64,000 nucleotides of DNA from Beijerinckiaceae bacterium RH AL1 (lineage in GTDB: Bacteria; Pseudomonadota; Alphaproteobacteria; Rhizobiales; Beijerinckiaceae): NCBI GenBank assembly GCA_901457705.2, contig LR590083.2, positions 2,914,597-2,978,596 of the forward strand. Reading direction: 5' to 3'. The notes under the pieces were generated by a model. That model made no database searches, was not told the origin of the DNA, and worked only from the letters and a program-made list of their open reading frames with translations. A program made the position numbers and the translations under genes. Shown here piece by piece: positions 28,466 through 39,158 of the stretch; the stretch's first letter is position 1; each line of letters begins with the position of its first letter.

Positions 28466-28489
28466 TGTATATTCACTGGTCGGTATACA
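28466..28489. promoter_or_regulatory. candidate TetR operator overlapping the regulator start
   Basis: TGTATA at 28466-28471 and TATACA at 28484-28489 form an inverted repeat with 12 bp between. The right arm reaches into the ATG of the TetR gene, and the element lies in the promoter shared with the enoyl-CoA hydratase. A bound dimer would block both directions. Inferred from symmetry and position. Confidence 0.5.
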
Positions 28490-29094
28490 TGGCAGCTCGG
28501 CAAGCCCCGACGCGCGAGCGCATCGTCGCCGCCGCAAGCAAGCTCTTCTATGCCGAGGGGATCGGGCGCGTCAGCATGGACGCCGTCGCCGACAAGACCG
28601 GCGTCACCAAGCGCACGCTCTACTACCACTTCCGCAGCAAGGACGACCTGATCGCCGCCACGCTCGAAGGCCGCGACCAGCCGAACCTCGCAGCGTTCCA
28701 GCGCTGGTTCGAGGCGACGGAGGGCGGCGTCCCCGACAAGGTGCGCGGCATCTTCGTGCACCTCGCGGCATCGGCGCGGCATCCGCGGTGGCGCGGCTGC
28801 GGCTTCCTGCGCACGACGGCGGAGCTGGCGCACATGCCGGGGCACCCCGCGATCAAGATCGGCGCCGCGCACAAGAAGCGCTTCGAGCGCTGGATCCAGG
28901 GCGTCGTCGAGGACGCCGGCCTCGCCGACGGCCTGCCGCTCGCCCGGCAGGTCATGCTGTTGCTCGACGGCTGCTTCGCCGTCACGCTGCTGCAGCGCGA
29001 CGCCTCCTACATGGAAAGCGCGGGAGAGGCGGCGTTCACGCTCGTCACGGCCGCGTTGCGAACAGCCGCCCCGGCGCCGCGCAAAACCCGCTGA
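28489..29094 (+). CDS. TetR-family repressor
   Basis: A 201-residue regulator with the helix-turn-helix at about 6-55 (RERIVAAASKLFYAEGIGRVSMDAV, then TGVTKRTLYYHFRSKDDLI). No ribosome site stands before ATG 28489, since the operator-like repeat occupies that place, so the message may be leaderless or start at TTG 28465. It is divergent from the enoyl-CoA hydratase gene and probably controls it. Confidence 0.9.
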   Translation: MAARQAPTRERIVAAASKLFYAEGIGRVSMDAVADKTGVTKRTLYYHFRSKDDLIAATLEGRDQPNLAAFQRWFEATEGGVPDKVRGIFVHLAASARHPRWRGCGFLRTTAELAHMPGHPAIKIGAAHKKRFERWIQGVVEDAGLADGLPLARQVMLLLDGCFAVTLLQRDASYMESAGEAAFTLVTAALRTAAPAPRKTR

Positions 29095-29115
29095 GCGCAG
29101 TGCGAGCGCAGAAAC

Positions 29116-29628
29116 TCAGCCGCCGCGCGGATCGTCGGAGCTCTGCTCCCAGCCGGCGCCGGCCTCGCAGGTCCAGTAGTTGTTGAAGATCAGCCGCAGC
29201 GTGCGGTCGTCGGGCGGCGGCAGGTCCGACGGAGGAAGCTCGCGCCGCGCCGCGGGCGTCGCGAGATGCTTGATGACCTGCTCGAAACCGGCCGGCGTGT
29301 AGCCGTTGAGGACGTGGCAGACCGGGCTTGTCACGACGAAGCTGTGCACGGTGCCGCGCGCCACCCACACGCTGTCCCCCGCCTTCGCCGGGACCTTCTG
29401 TCCGGCGACGGTGAAGTCGAGCGTGCCGTCCATGACGTAGAACCACTCGTCGCAATAGTTGTGGACGTGCGGCACGAGGGCACCGGACTTTTCCCGCATC
29501 CACTGCTCGATGACGGAGTAGCTCCCGCCCGTCTGATGTCCTTCGGCAAGCGGCACCCAGAGAATGTCATACATCCAATAGGCCGCAGCCTCGTCGCGGC
29601 TCGCGGTGAACGACTCGTTGGTGCGCAT
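29116..29628 (-). CDS. cupin-domain protein (quercetinase-like)
   Basis: A 170-residue single-cupin protein. The first cupin motif is PHVHNYCDEWFYVMDGTLDFTVAG with possible metal ligands His, His and Glu, and the second is GDSVWVARGTVHSFVV with the fourth His. This suits a small metal-dependent dioxygenase or isomerase; substrate unknown. I choose ATG 29628 for its GGGAG site; the frame is open to 29781 with ATG 29700 as an alternative. It is divergent from an AraC-type regulator. Confidence 0.78.
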   Translation of the reverse strand: MRTNESFTASRDEAAAYWMYDILWVPLAEGHQTGGSYSVIEQWMREKSGALVPHVHNYCDEWFYVMDGTLDFTVAGQKVPAKAGDSVWVARGTVHSFVVTSPVCHVLNGYTPAGFEQVIKHLATPAARRELPPSDLPPPDDRTLRLIFNNYWTCEAGAGWEQSSDDPRGG

Positions 29629-29828
29629 GGTGTGGGCTCCCAGTCCGCGTCCGCTTCGCGCAGAGGCTTCGACAGTCGTTGCGGCGCTGTGAGCAGTCAT
29701 TCGAGCGGACGACACCAAAATAGCGGCCGGCGCCGGCAGGCGTCTTTGCGAAAAAGCGCAGCCTTTGCCTGAAAATCGCACGAAACGCGGGTCTTCCTGT
29801 CATCACGTCGACGACACGGTGCGCGAGC

Positions 29829-30701
29829 ATGACCTGGAAGATCGAGGGCGAAGGCGTCGTCCGTCACTATGGTGCGCCGAAGCTCGCGAGCAAGTCGGCG
29901 GATTGGGGCCACGTTCGCGCGACGCTCATCCGGCGTGAGCGGATCGAGGGCGTCCGCCAGCAGTTTCTGCTGCCGTGGCCGGCCTTCAGGCTCGGGCTGT
30001 CGGGGACCTTCGCGCGTGGCTCTACGCAGAGGCTGAACGACCTGCCTGCCGTGCCGCTCGTGACGCAGAAGGACCACGTGTCGTTCTTTCCGGCGCAGAC
30101 GACGATCCGCAACGACCTCGTCGGCGCCTCGCGCCTCAGCTACCTCATGGTCGAGATCGACCAAGCCATCGCCGACGATGCCGGCGCCGGCGCAGGGCCC
30201 GTCGTCGGCGCGGACGACCCGGTCTGCCTCGCCCTGCTCCGCGGGTTCAAGAGCGAGATCGAGCGCCCGGGGACGACGGACAGGCTGCTCGCCGAAACGA
30301 TGGCGCTCGCCTTGATGTTGTCGATCCGGCGGCCGTCGCATGCCGATGAGCGGCGCAAGACAACGCCCGCTGGGCTCGCCCCAAGACAGCTCGCGCTGGT
30401 GACCGATTACATCACCGATTGCCTCACGCACGACGTGTCGCTTGGCGAGCTCGCGGCGCTCGTCGACCTGTCGCGGTCGCAGCTCTGTCGCGCGTTCAAG
30501 ATCGCGACGGGAACGACGCCGCATCGATGGCGGACGCAGGTTCGCATCGAGCGCGCAAAAGACCTGCTCACGCAGACCAAACTCCCGCTCGCCGACATTG
30601 CCCAGGCGACCGGCTTCGCCGATCAGTCGCATTTCACGACGGTCTTCAAGAAGTCGTCCGGAACGACGCCCCGCGCCTGGCGTCTGGACCACGACGGCTG
30701 A
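29829..30701 (+). CDS. AraC-family regulator
   Basis: A 290-residue protein with a divergent N-terminal ligand domain (about 1-170) and a C-terminal AraC double helix-turn-helix (about 185-285): LVTDYITDCLTHDVSLGELAALVDLSRSQLCRAF, then PLADIAQATGFADQSHFTTVFKKSSGTTPRAWR, the AraC signature. The arrangement, divergent from the cupin gene across 200 bp, suggests that it activates that gene. The effector is not known. Confidence 0.9.
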   Translation: MTWKIEGEGVVRHYGAPKLASKSADWGHVRATLIRRERIEGVRQQFLLPWPAFRLGLSGTFARGSTQRLNDLPAVPLVTQKDHVSFFPAQTTIRNDLVGASRLSYLMVEIDQAIADDAGAGAGPVVGADDPVCLALLRGFKSEIERPGTTDRLLAETMALALMLSIRRPSHADERRKTTPAGLAPRQLALVTDYITDCLTHDVSLGELAALVDLSRSQLCRAFKIATGTTPHRWRTQVRIERAKDLLTQTKLPLADIAQATGFADQSHFTTVFKKSSGTTPRAWRLDHDG

Positions 30702-30713
30702 AGCGCGATCTGA

Positions 30714-32336
<1,623 letters not shown>

Positions 32337-32362
32337 CGACCCGCCGACTCACTCTCAACGCG

Positions 32363-32400
32363 AAAGGCCCGATCGCTCTCGCGACCGGGCCTTTGCTTTG
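32363..32400 (+). terminator. Rho-independent terminator of guaB
   Basis: AAAGGCCCG pairs with CGGGCCTTT (9 bp); inside, after one mismatch, TCGC pairs with GCGA around a TCTC loop. The A/T ends of the stem allow function in both directions; the convergent transporter gene ends at 32421. Confidence 0.85.
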
Positions 32401-32420
32401 AGCAGCTGCGCAGACGCGCC

Positions 32421-33269
32421 TTATTCCGCCGGCACCTGGGCGCCCGAAAATTCCGGAGTGCGTTCCGTCCGGGCGGAGGGATACGCGAGGTAGAGCGCGA
32501 GCCCCGTGAACAGGAAGCCGCCGACGAGATTGCCGAGCGTCACCGGCAGCTCGTTGAAGACGAGGTACTGGTACACGGTAGCGTTGGCGCCGAGCATCAG
32601 GCCGAGCGGGAACAGCGCCATGTTGACGACCGCGTGCTCGAAGCCCTGCGCGAAGAAGATCAGGATCGGCAGCCAGCAGCCGACGATCTTGCCGACCGAG
32701 GTGGTGGCGCAGAGCGCCATCGTGACGCCGAGGCAGACCATCCAGTTGCAGAGCATGGCGCGTACGAAGGCCGTGCCGACGCCGAGCGCGCCGAGATTGT
32801 AGAAGCCGGCCGAGCGGGCGGTGACCGCCTTCTTCACGCCCTCGACGACGGGCGTGAAGACCGGGCCGCCGCCGTCGTGGCCGAAGCTCGTCAGCGACAG
32901 GTACATGAGCCCCGCGAGAATGAGCGAGCCGGCATAGTTGCCGAGGAAGGTGACGACCCAGTTCTTCAGCATCTGCGGCACCGTCGCCTGCCCGGCCATC
33001 ACGGCCATGGGCAGGAGCGCGAAGCTGCCTGTGATGAGATCGAGGCCGAGCACGACGATCATCGAGAAGCCGACGGGGAAGATGATCGCCCCGACGATCG
33101 GCAGGCCGGTCTGGCCGGCGGCGGTGAAGGCCAGGGTCGTGGCGACGCCCAGGAAAGCGCCAGCCAGTGCCGAGCGGACGAACAGCTCCATCGTCGTCAG
33201 GCGCGTCTTCGCCGCGCCGAGCGCGATCATCGCCTGGACGACCTTTGCGGGGACAACGGTATCGATCAT
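32421..33269 (-). CDS. formate/nitrite transporter family channel
   Basis: Inner-membrane pentameric channel for small anions such as formate, nitrite or hydrosulfide. The 282-residue protein has about six hydrophobic segments, FLGNYAGSLI and the FNT hallmark FAQGFEHAVVNM. The N-terminus contains PAKVVQAM. The start is ATG 33269; a TTG at 33278 is open. No formate or nitrite enzyme lies nearby, so the substrate is undetermined. Confidence 0.88.
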   Translation of the reverse strand: MIDTVVPAKVVQAMIALGAAKTRLTTMELFVRSALAGAFLGVATTLAFTAAGQTGLPIVGAIIFPVGFSMIVVLGLDLITGSFALLPMAVMAGQATVPQMLKNWVVTFLGNYAGSLILAGLMYLSLTSFGHDGGGPVFTPVVEGVKKAVTARSAGFYNLGALGVGTAFVRAMLCNWMVCLGVTMALCATTSVGKIVGCWLPILIFFAQGFEHAVVNMALFPLGLMLGANATVYQYLVFNELPVTLGNLVGGFLFTGLALYLAYPSARTERTPEFSGAQVPAE

Positions 33270-33351
33270 GTCTCTCAAGCCCTCGGATCACGTTGCCGCG
33301 AGGGCTTGCAAGCATCGGGCCGACACGTATGTCTTGGGAGGCCGCTCGACG

Positions 33352-34005
33352 TCAGAGGCCGCGTTCGACCATCGCGACGAGCCGCTCGGCGATGGCACGA
33401 CGCTCACGCGTCGGGAGACGGCGCAGCGGCCCCTCGTTGACCAACATCGCGAATCCGTGGACGGAGGACCACGCGAGGATCTCGGCGCCCGGGCGGCGCT
33501 CGCGTGGCAGCAGCCCGGCCTCGACCATCCGGTCGAGCGCCACGCCGAGATGCCTGAACGGATCCAGCCCCTGGGGGCCGCGGCTCGCATCGAGGTTCGT
33601 CGGCGTCGCGGTCACGGTGAAGGCGGCGCGGAACAGTCCGGGCTCCGCATCGGCGAAATCGAGATAGCCCATGCCGACGGCGCGCAGGTGGGCACGCGCC
33701 AGGTCGCGTGGCGAGAGCTGCGCATCGACGCGCGCGATCTCGCTCTCGATCGCTTCGGCCACCTTCGCAAGCGCCGCGTCGCGCACGGCGTCGAGGAGAT
33801 CGTCGCGGCTGGCGAAGTGCCGGTAGGCGGCGTTGGGCACGACCCAGGCGCGGCGGGTCGCCTCGCGCAGCACCAGCGCCTCAGGGCCGCCCTCGCGGGC
33901 GAGCGCCAGCCCGGCCTCAAGCAGGGCGCGCCGAAGGTCGCCGTGCCTATAAGTCTCGCGCCGCGCCGAAGGGGCCTTTTCCAACTTTTTCCAGTCTCCG
34001 AACAT
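33352..34005 (-). CDS. TetR-family repressor with WHG-type C-terminal domain
   Basis: A 217-residue regulator with a helix-turn-helix at about 20-68 (LRRALLEAGLALAREGG, then VPNAAYRHFASRDDLLDAV) and a C-terminal domain with AHLRAVGMGYLDFADAEPGLFRAAF, typical of the WHG group. It is divergent from the VOC gene at 34092, and two similar operator-like repeats lie in between, so it probably represses both itself and that gene. Confidence 0.9.
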   Translation of the reverse strand: MFGDWKKLEKAPSARRETYRHGDLRRALLEAGLALAREGGPEALVLREATRRAWVVPNAAYRHFASRDDLLDAVRDAALAKVAEAIESEIARVDAQLSPRDLARAHLRAVGMGYLDFADAEPGLFRAAFTVTATPTNLDASRGPQGLDPFRHLGVALDRMVEAGLLPRERRPGAEILAWSSVHGFAMLVNEGPLRRLPTRERRAIAERLVAMVERGL

Positions 34006-34011
34006 GCTTGA

Positions 34012-34061
34012 TGTGGACAGCGTACACTAAATCGTCTACCTCTTTGTGGACGCCATCCACA
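34012..34061. promoter_or_regulatory. two tandem TGTGGA-N5 inverted repeats (TetR operators)
   Basis: TGTGGA-N5-TACACT at 34012-34028 and TGTGGA-N5-TCCACA at 34045-34061 are two copies of a 17-bp near-palindrome; the second is perfect. Their starts are 33 bp apart, about three turns of the helix, so two dimers would bind one face. They fill the 86-bp gap between the divergent TetR and VOC genes. Confidence 0.7.
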
Positions 34062-34091
34062 TAAGGGGCGTCGCCAGGAGACGGAAGAGCC

Positions 34092-34517
34092 ATGCACGTG
34101 TCGCCGTACCTCAACTTCAACGGCCGCTGCGAGGAAGCGGTCACCTATTACAAGACCGCGCTCGGCGCAGAGGTCGAGATGCTGATGCGCTTCTCCGACG
34201 CGCCGCAGGGCGGACCGCACGCCATACCGGAGGCGGCCAAGTCCAAGATCATGCACACGAGCTTCAAGATCGGCGACACCGCCGTCATGGCGTCGGACGG
34301 CATGTGCACCGAGGGTGGCCAAACGAAGTTCGACGGCTTCCACTTGTCGCTCAACGTGCCGGATGTCGCGACGGCCGAGCGGCTGTTCGCGGCGCTCGCC
34401 GCCGACGGCGAGGTCAGCCAGCCGCTGACGGAGACGTTCTTCGCGCCGCGCTTCGGCATGGTCGTCGACAAGCTCGGCGTCGGCTGGATGGTCGTCGCAG
34501 CCGCGTCGCCGGCCTGA
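34092..34517 (+). CDS. PhnB-like VOC protein
   Basis: A 141-residue protein of the PhnB/3-demethylubiquinone-methyltransferase-like VOC group, with PYLNFNGRCEEAVTYYKTALGAEVEM, SKIMHTSFKIGDTAVMASD and FFAPRFGMVVDKLGVGWMV. Members are of uncertain function, often regulated by stress or drugs. GGAGACGGAAG precedes ATG 34092. Probably controlled by the divergent TetR gene. Confidence 0.88.
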   Translation: MHVSPYLNFNGRCEEAVTYYKTALGAEVEMLMRFSDAPQGGPHAIPEAAKSKIMHTSFKIGDTAVMASDGMCTEGGQTKFDGFHLSLNVPDVATAERLFAALAADGEVSQPLTETFFAPRFGMVVDKLGVGWMVVAAASPA

Positions 34518-34548
34518 GGGCGCCGGCCTTCATACAAGGAGGAGAGCG

Positions 34549-34740
34549 ATGCCGACGGTCGCATCTCTCGATCGAGACCAGGGGTCGGAGACGTGGCGAG
34601 GCTCGCGTCCTCGCTCCGGCAAGCGCGCGTCGGCCCGCGACCTCGAGGCGCGGCTGCGCGCCTTGCGCGCGATCCTCGCACAAGCGCGCGGCCGCGTGAT
34701 CCGGCCGCGTCGCGCAAGCTATTCGAAGAGGTCGGCGTAA
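34549..34740 (+). CDS. possible small basic protein (63 aa)
   Basis: The best evidence is a very strong ribosome site, AAGGAGGAG, 4 bases before ATG 34549, 31 bp after the VOC stop. The product is rich in Arg (19 of 63 residues by my count), with ARDLEARLRALRAILAQARG suggesting one helix. It overlaps the 3' end of the convergent Uma2 gene by 22 bp. Not recognised; may be a real downstream gene of the VOC operon. Confidence 0.4.
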   Translation: MPTVASLDRDQGSETWRGSRPRSGKRASARDLEARLRALRAILAQARGRVIRPRRASYSKRSA

Positions 34741-35300
34741 ATCTCGGAGAGCGGCATCTCGACACCGACGCCCGGCAGCGCGAGCCTCGCTTCGAGCCCG
34801 TCAGAAATGCGGAAGGCACTCCAGGCGCCGTCGAGCCGGTCGATCGTCTCGACATGCGCTCTGTCGCGGTCCACCAGCACGTAGTGCTTCAGGCTCGGCA
34901 GCGTCTGGTAGACGGCCCACTTGTCCTCGCGATCGCGGCGCGCGGTGCCCTTCGACAGGACCTCGACGATGACGGTCGCGTCCGTGAGGAAGGTGGCGCC
35001 GGCCGGCGGCCGCGTGCAGTACACGAGCAGGTCGGGCAGCAGCGACGAGGGCGATGCCTCGTCCTTCAGCCGAAAGGTCTCCGTGAGGGTGCGGCAGGGC
35101 GATCCCGCACCGCGAAAGCGGGTCAATAGCGCGACGTTCAGGTTACCGATGATGCGGTTGTGCTCCCATGGCGCGCCGACCATCATGCGGACGACGCGAC
35201 CGCTGATCAGCTCCCACCGCTCGTCTTCCGGAGCGTCGGCGAGCAGGTCCTCAAAATCCTCGAGGCTCATCAGGTTGGGATCGAGGGCTGCGCGGTTCAT
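34719..35300 (-). CDS. Uma2-family (DUF820) putative nuclease
   Basis: A 193-residue protein with the restriction-endonuclease-like fold of the Uma2 family: [59 protein letters not shown] and [13 protein letters not shown]. The acidic and Lys residues of a PD-(D/E)xK site are visible in PDLLVY, VEVLSK. Family members are common in cyanobacteria and in mobile contexts; biological role unknown. The start at ATG 35300 has AAGG upstream; the frame opens at 35357. Confidence 0.85.
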   Translation of the reverse strand: MNRAALDPNLMSLEDFEDLLADAPEDERWELISGRVVRMMVGAPWEHNRIIGNLNVALLTRFRGAGSPCRTLTETFRLKDEASPSSLLPDLLVYCTRPPAGATFLTDATVIVEVLSKGTARRDREDKWAVYQTLPSLKHYVLVDRDRAHVETIDRLDGAWSAFRISDGLEARLALPGVGVEMPLSEIYADLFE

Positions 35301-35386
35301 GGCGTCGCGCCTTTCGCAATCGACGTGAAGCAGATACCAGTTTTTGCAGCCGGTCACCTCCTTTCGACGAAGATTCGGGACAGCCC

Positions 35387-36432
<1,046 letters not shown>

Positions 36433-36436
<4 letters not shown>

Positions 36437-36810
36437 GACCGGTATCGCTTGCTGTGCTCGCCCTCGCCGAACTCATCGGAACAGCCGCCGCCCAGCCGAT
36501 GATCCGGGCGCCTGCCGCGACGGACACGCTCGCCATCGTCACCCACGTCGACGTCCTGCCCGATCACATGACGGCCGCCCGCGACGCTCTCGCGGCCTAC
36601 GTCCGGGCCGCGCGCGGCGAGCCCGGCGCACTGCGCGTCGAGGCGATGCAGGAAGTGCGGCAGAACCATTTCGACCTCGTCGAGACCTGGCGCGACGAGG
36701 CCGCCTGGCGCGCGCATCAGGCGAGTGCCGCGAGCCTCGAGCTGCGGCGCACCGTCGGCCCCTGGCTCGGCAGCCCGATCGACGAGCGGATCGGCACGCC
36801 GCTTGGATAA
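36433..36810 (+). CDS. exported antibiotic-biosynthesis-monooxygenase-like protein
   Basis: A 125-residue protein with an N-terminal signal-like segment (about 5-20, AAAQ) and then an ABM/dimeric alpha-beta barrel domain: [50 protein letters not shown]. The domain suits binding or oxidation of small aromatic compounds, but the export signal is unusual for it. The start GTG 36433 overlaps the ruvB stop, so it is co-transcribed. Confidence 0.75.
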
Positions 36811-36870
36811 ACGCCGCTTCTCGCCTACGAGGCGGAATAGCGGAGCGCCGTTGCTCTCGGAGCTGTCATG

Positions 36871-37365
36871 TCACTGCGGCTCGTAGCGGATCGACATGCG
36901 GCCGAGCGTCAGTTCAAGACCTTGCGGGGAGCTGTCTGTGCCGACGACGGGGACCAGCGTGATTGCTATCGGTCTGCCTGAACCTGGGTTCATGAAGCCG
37001 GCGAGATCGACCAGCGTTCCTAGGCTGTGCACTTCGCCCTGGCGGGGCATGAGCTGGATAACGCCCGCCCAATGAGGATCTGTTGCCGGTGTCCTCCGAT
37101 CGGCTTCGGGCTTGTCGACGAAGACATTGATGCGGACCGGCTGCGTCGATCGCCCTTTTAGGTTCTCGATGGACAGGACAGCGGCCGTGCCGGCGCTGGC
37201 GGCCGCGATGTTGGCGAAACGCGCCGTCACGGGTCGATCCCCCAGCGGGGTGTCAACGGCTACGCTCGACACCGGCGTCTGTCCGGCGATTGCCAGCGCA
37301 CCCAAGCCGAGAAGCACTGCGACGGAGACCGCGCCGCGTCGAAGCCAGCCGTGTCCCCCATCCAC
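36871..37365 (-). CDS. exported homolog of the polyphenol oxidase C-terminal domain
   Basis: A 164-residue protein with an N-terminal RR and a hydrophobic segment (about 12-28), so exported or membrane-anchored. Residues 64-106 align without gaps to residues 396-438 of the tyrosinase encoded just upstream on the same strand (shared pattern L-x-I, NVF, P-x-A, TP, P, G), and ITLVPVVG matches VTFVPIAA further on. That domain is the KFDV-like (DUF_B2219) shielding domain of plant-type polyphenol oxidases. It follows the oxidase stop by 30 bp and is probably a partner or copper helper. Inferred. Confidence 0.7.
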   Translation of the reverse strand: MDGGHGWLRRGAVSVAVLLGLGALAIAGQTPVSSVAVDTPLGDRPVTARFANIAAASAGTAAVLSIENLKGRSTQPVRINVFVDKPEADRRTPATDPHWAGVIQLMPRQGEVHSLGTLVDLAGFMNPGSGRPIAITLVPVVGTDSSPQGLELTLGRMSIRYEPQ

Positions 37366-37395
37366 GCGAGTCTCCCGTGAGCTTCCAAGACCTTC

Positions 37396-38901
37396 CTACG
37401 CGTTATGGTCGATGACCACCTCTTGATACGTCGCGGTCGAGACGGTCGGGGCTTGGCCGGCGGCGGCGATGGGCACGAAGGTCACGGCCAGCTCCGAATT
37501 CGGCTTCACGTCCTGCAGAACGCCGGTGACGTCGAAGGTCGCATTGATAGCAGGATGCACATGGGCATGCATCTCCTTCGACTTCGCGACCACCGCGACG
37601 GTGCCGACGAAATTGGGCGACGACAGGGGCGTCGACGGACTGGCGTCCGGTAAGCCGAAGAAGACGTTGAACATTGCCTGCGCATCCGGAGGCACCTGGA
37701 TACCCCGGATATGCAGATAGGACTGCGGAGCGGACGCACTGGCCATCGCCATCATACGCGCGCGCTCCTTCGGCAGCGCGACCGTCTTGGTTGATGGCGC
37801 GGTGCCGAGCGCTATCGCCTGACCCTGATTGCTCGCGACGACGAGTGGCGGCGGCGCGGTTCGTGCTGCTGTTTCCGCGGCCGCAATCGCGACAGGCACC
37901 GGCTTGAACGTCCAGATCGGCTTGGGCGTTGGGCTCTGATAGGTAGATCGAAGTGACGTGACGGTATCGAGGACTTGAGAAATGGTGATCCGAGTCCAAA
38001 CCTTGTTCTCGTCGTAGAACTGCCACCCGTGATCGCGCCAGGCTTTGTCGTCGAAGTTCTTGTGGGTCGGCGAAAGTCCGAGCCAGACGCTCCACAGACG
38101 GTCGATATTGCCGTGATGCGCGAAGAACATGGGATCCTGCGCGGCCGTCGCCAGTATGCCCATGTCGCTGTTCGCGTTCTGCAGGCTTGTGTCGCCGGTC
38201 CAGATGTGGACGGGACCGTGCGGCGAGTTCTCCATAGCACCCACGCTATTTGCCGACCCCATGAACAGGCTGTTGTTCCTGGAATTCATCGTCTTGTTCA
38301 TGATCGGCGCCGAGACGACCTGCGGATTGATGATCGACCCGGGCTTGGCAGAGCGCAGCATGTCGAAGAGCGGGTTGGAGACATCGTCCGGATCACCGTA
38401 GACGCTTGGAAAGGTCTGCCGCCCGCTGCTGTCCCAATCCCAGTAGGGCAGCGCGAACGTGTCGTCGCCGACTAGCTTGCAGAGGATACGCTCGTGGAAA
38501 TGCAGGTAAGCGCGGTGCCAAGGAAAGAAGCGCCAGCTTCCGTGGATTTCTTCGCCCTGCGTGCCGTTCGATCCGCCCCCGCAGTACCAGCAATGGACAT
38601 AGCCTTGGCGCAGCCATCCAAGCGGATCGCTGGGGTCCGTCTTGGTGAGGTTGCGGAGCGCTGAATAAGCGGCTTTCAACCGATCAACTTCCGACTTCGA
38701 CAATTCGAACGCGCTCTTGCGCACACGAACAGGAAGCGTGGGGTCGGGCTTGTAGGGCACCGGAGTCTTGCCCGACACGCCGATCGGCGCGCAGTCCGAC
38801 GGCATGTCGTCCGCCCTCGCCGTGGCAGGCAGCAGCAAGGATGCCGTAAAGCCCGCCAGCACATCGCGACGACGGAAGTAAATGCCCGCGCGCTCGACCA
38901 T
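37396..38901 (-). CDS. Tat-exported plant-type polyphenol oxidase (tyrosinase)
   Basis: Type-3 copper enzyme that oxidises phenols to quinones outside the cytoplasm. The 501-residue protein has a Tat signal (RRRDVLAGF at 10-18, cleavage near ARA at 28-30). CuA ligands are His103, His120 and His129, with Cys107 placed to form the thioether to His120; CuB ligands are His228, His232 and His263. FYDENKVWTRITISQVLDT near 295-312 is the DWL domain and the region after 390 is KFDV-like, as in plant enzymes. GAGGAGG precedes ATG 38901. The next gene encodes a detached copy of the C-terminal domain. Confidence 0.92.
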   Translation of the reverse strand: MVERAGIYFRRRDVLAGFTASLLLPATARADDMPSDCAPIGVSGKTPVPYKPDPTLPVRVRKSAFELSKSEVDRLKAAYSALRNLTKTDPSDPLGWLRQGYVHCWYCGGGSNGTQGEEIHGSWRFFPWHRAYLHFHERILCKLVGDDTFALPYWDWDSSGRQTFPSVYGDPDDVSNPLFDMLRSAKPGSIINPQVVSAPIMNKTMNSRNNSLFMGSANSVGAMENSPHGPVHIWTGDTSLQNANSDMGILATAAQDPMFFAHHGNIDRLWSVWLGLSPTHKNFDDKAWRDHGWQFYDENKVWTRITISQVLDTVTSLRSTYQSPTPKPIWTFKPVPVAIAAAETAARTAPPPLVVASNQGQAIALGTAPSTKTVALPKERARMMAMASASAPQSYLHIRGIQVPPDAQAMFNVFFGLPDASPSTPLSSPNFVGTVAVVAKSKEMHAHVHPAINATFDVTGVLQDVKPNSELAVTFVPIAAAGQAPTVSTATYQEVVIDHNA

Positions 38902-39158
38902 CGGTGCCTCCTCGAAATCAATTGAATCGTCATTTCTCGAACGCCAGACAACTAGTTCTTGGGTTCTCCGCGCGTCAATTGAACTTTGGCGAAAGCCGCG
39001 GCGTCGCGCGGGGATGAGCGCCTGCGCACGATCGTGCGACCGACACGAAACCGTCGCGCCTACGGCGACGTTGAAGCTTTCTGCAGACACCCTCCGGCAA
39101 CGGCAATTCCCCCGCGGCTGAAAGCGGTCTAAGACGGCGCGGCGGAAAGAGGATCGAC

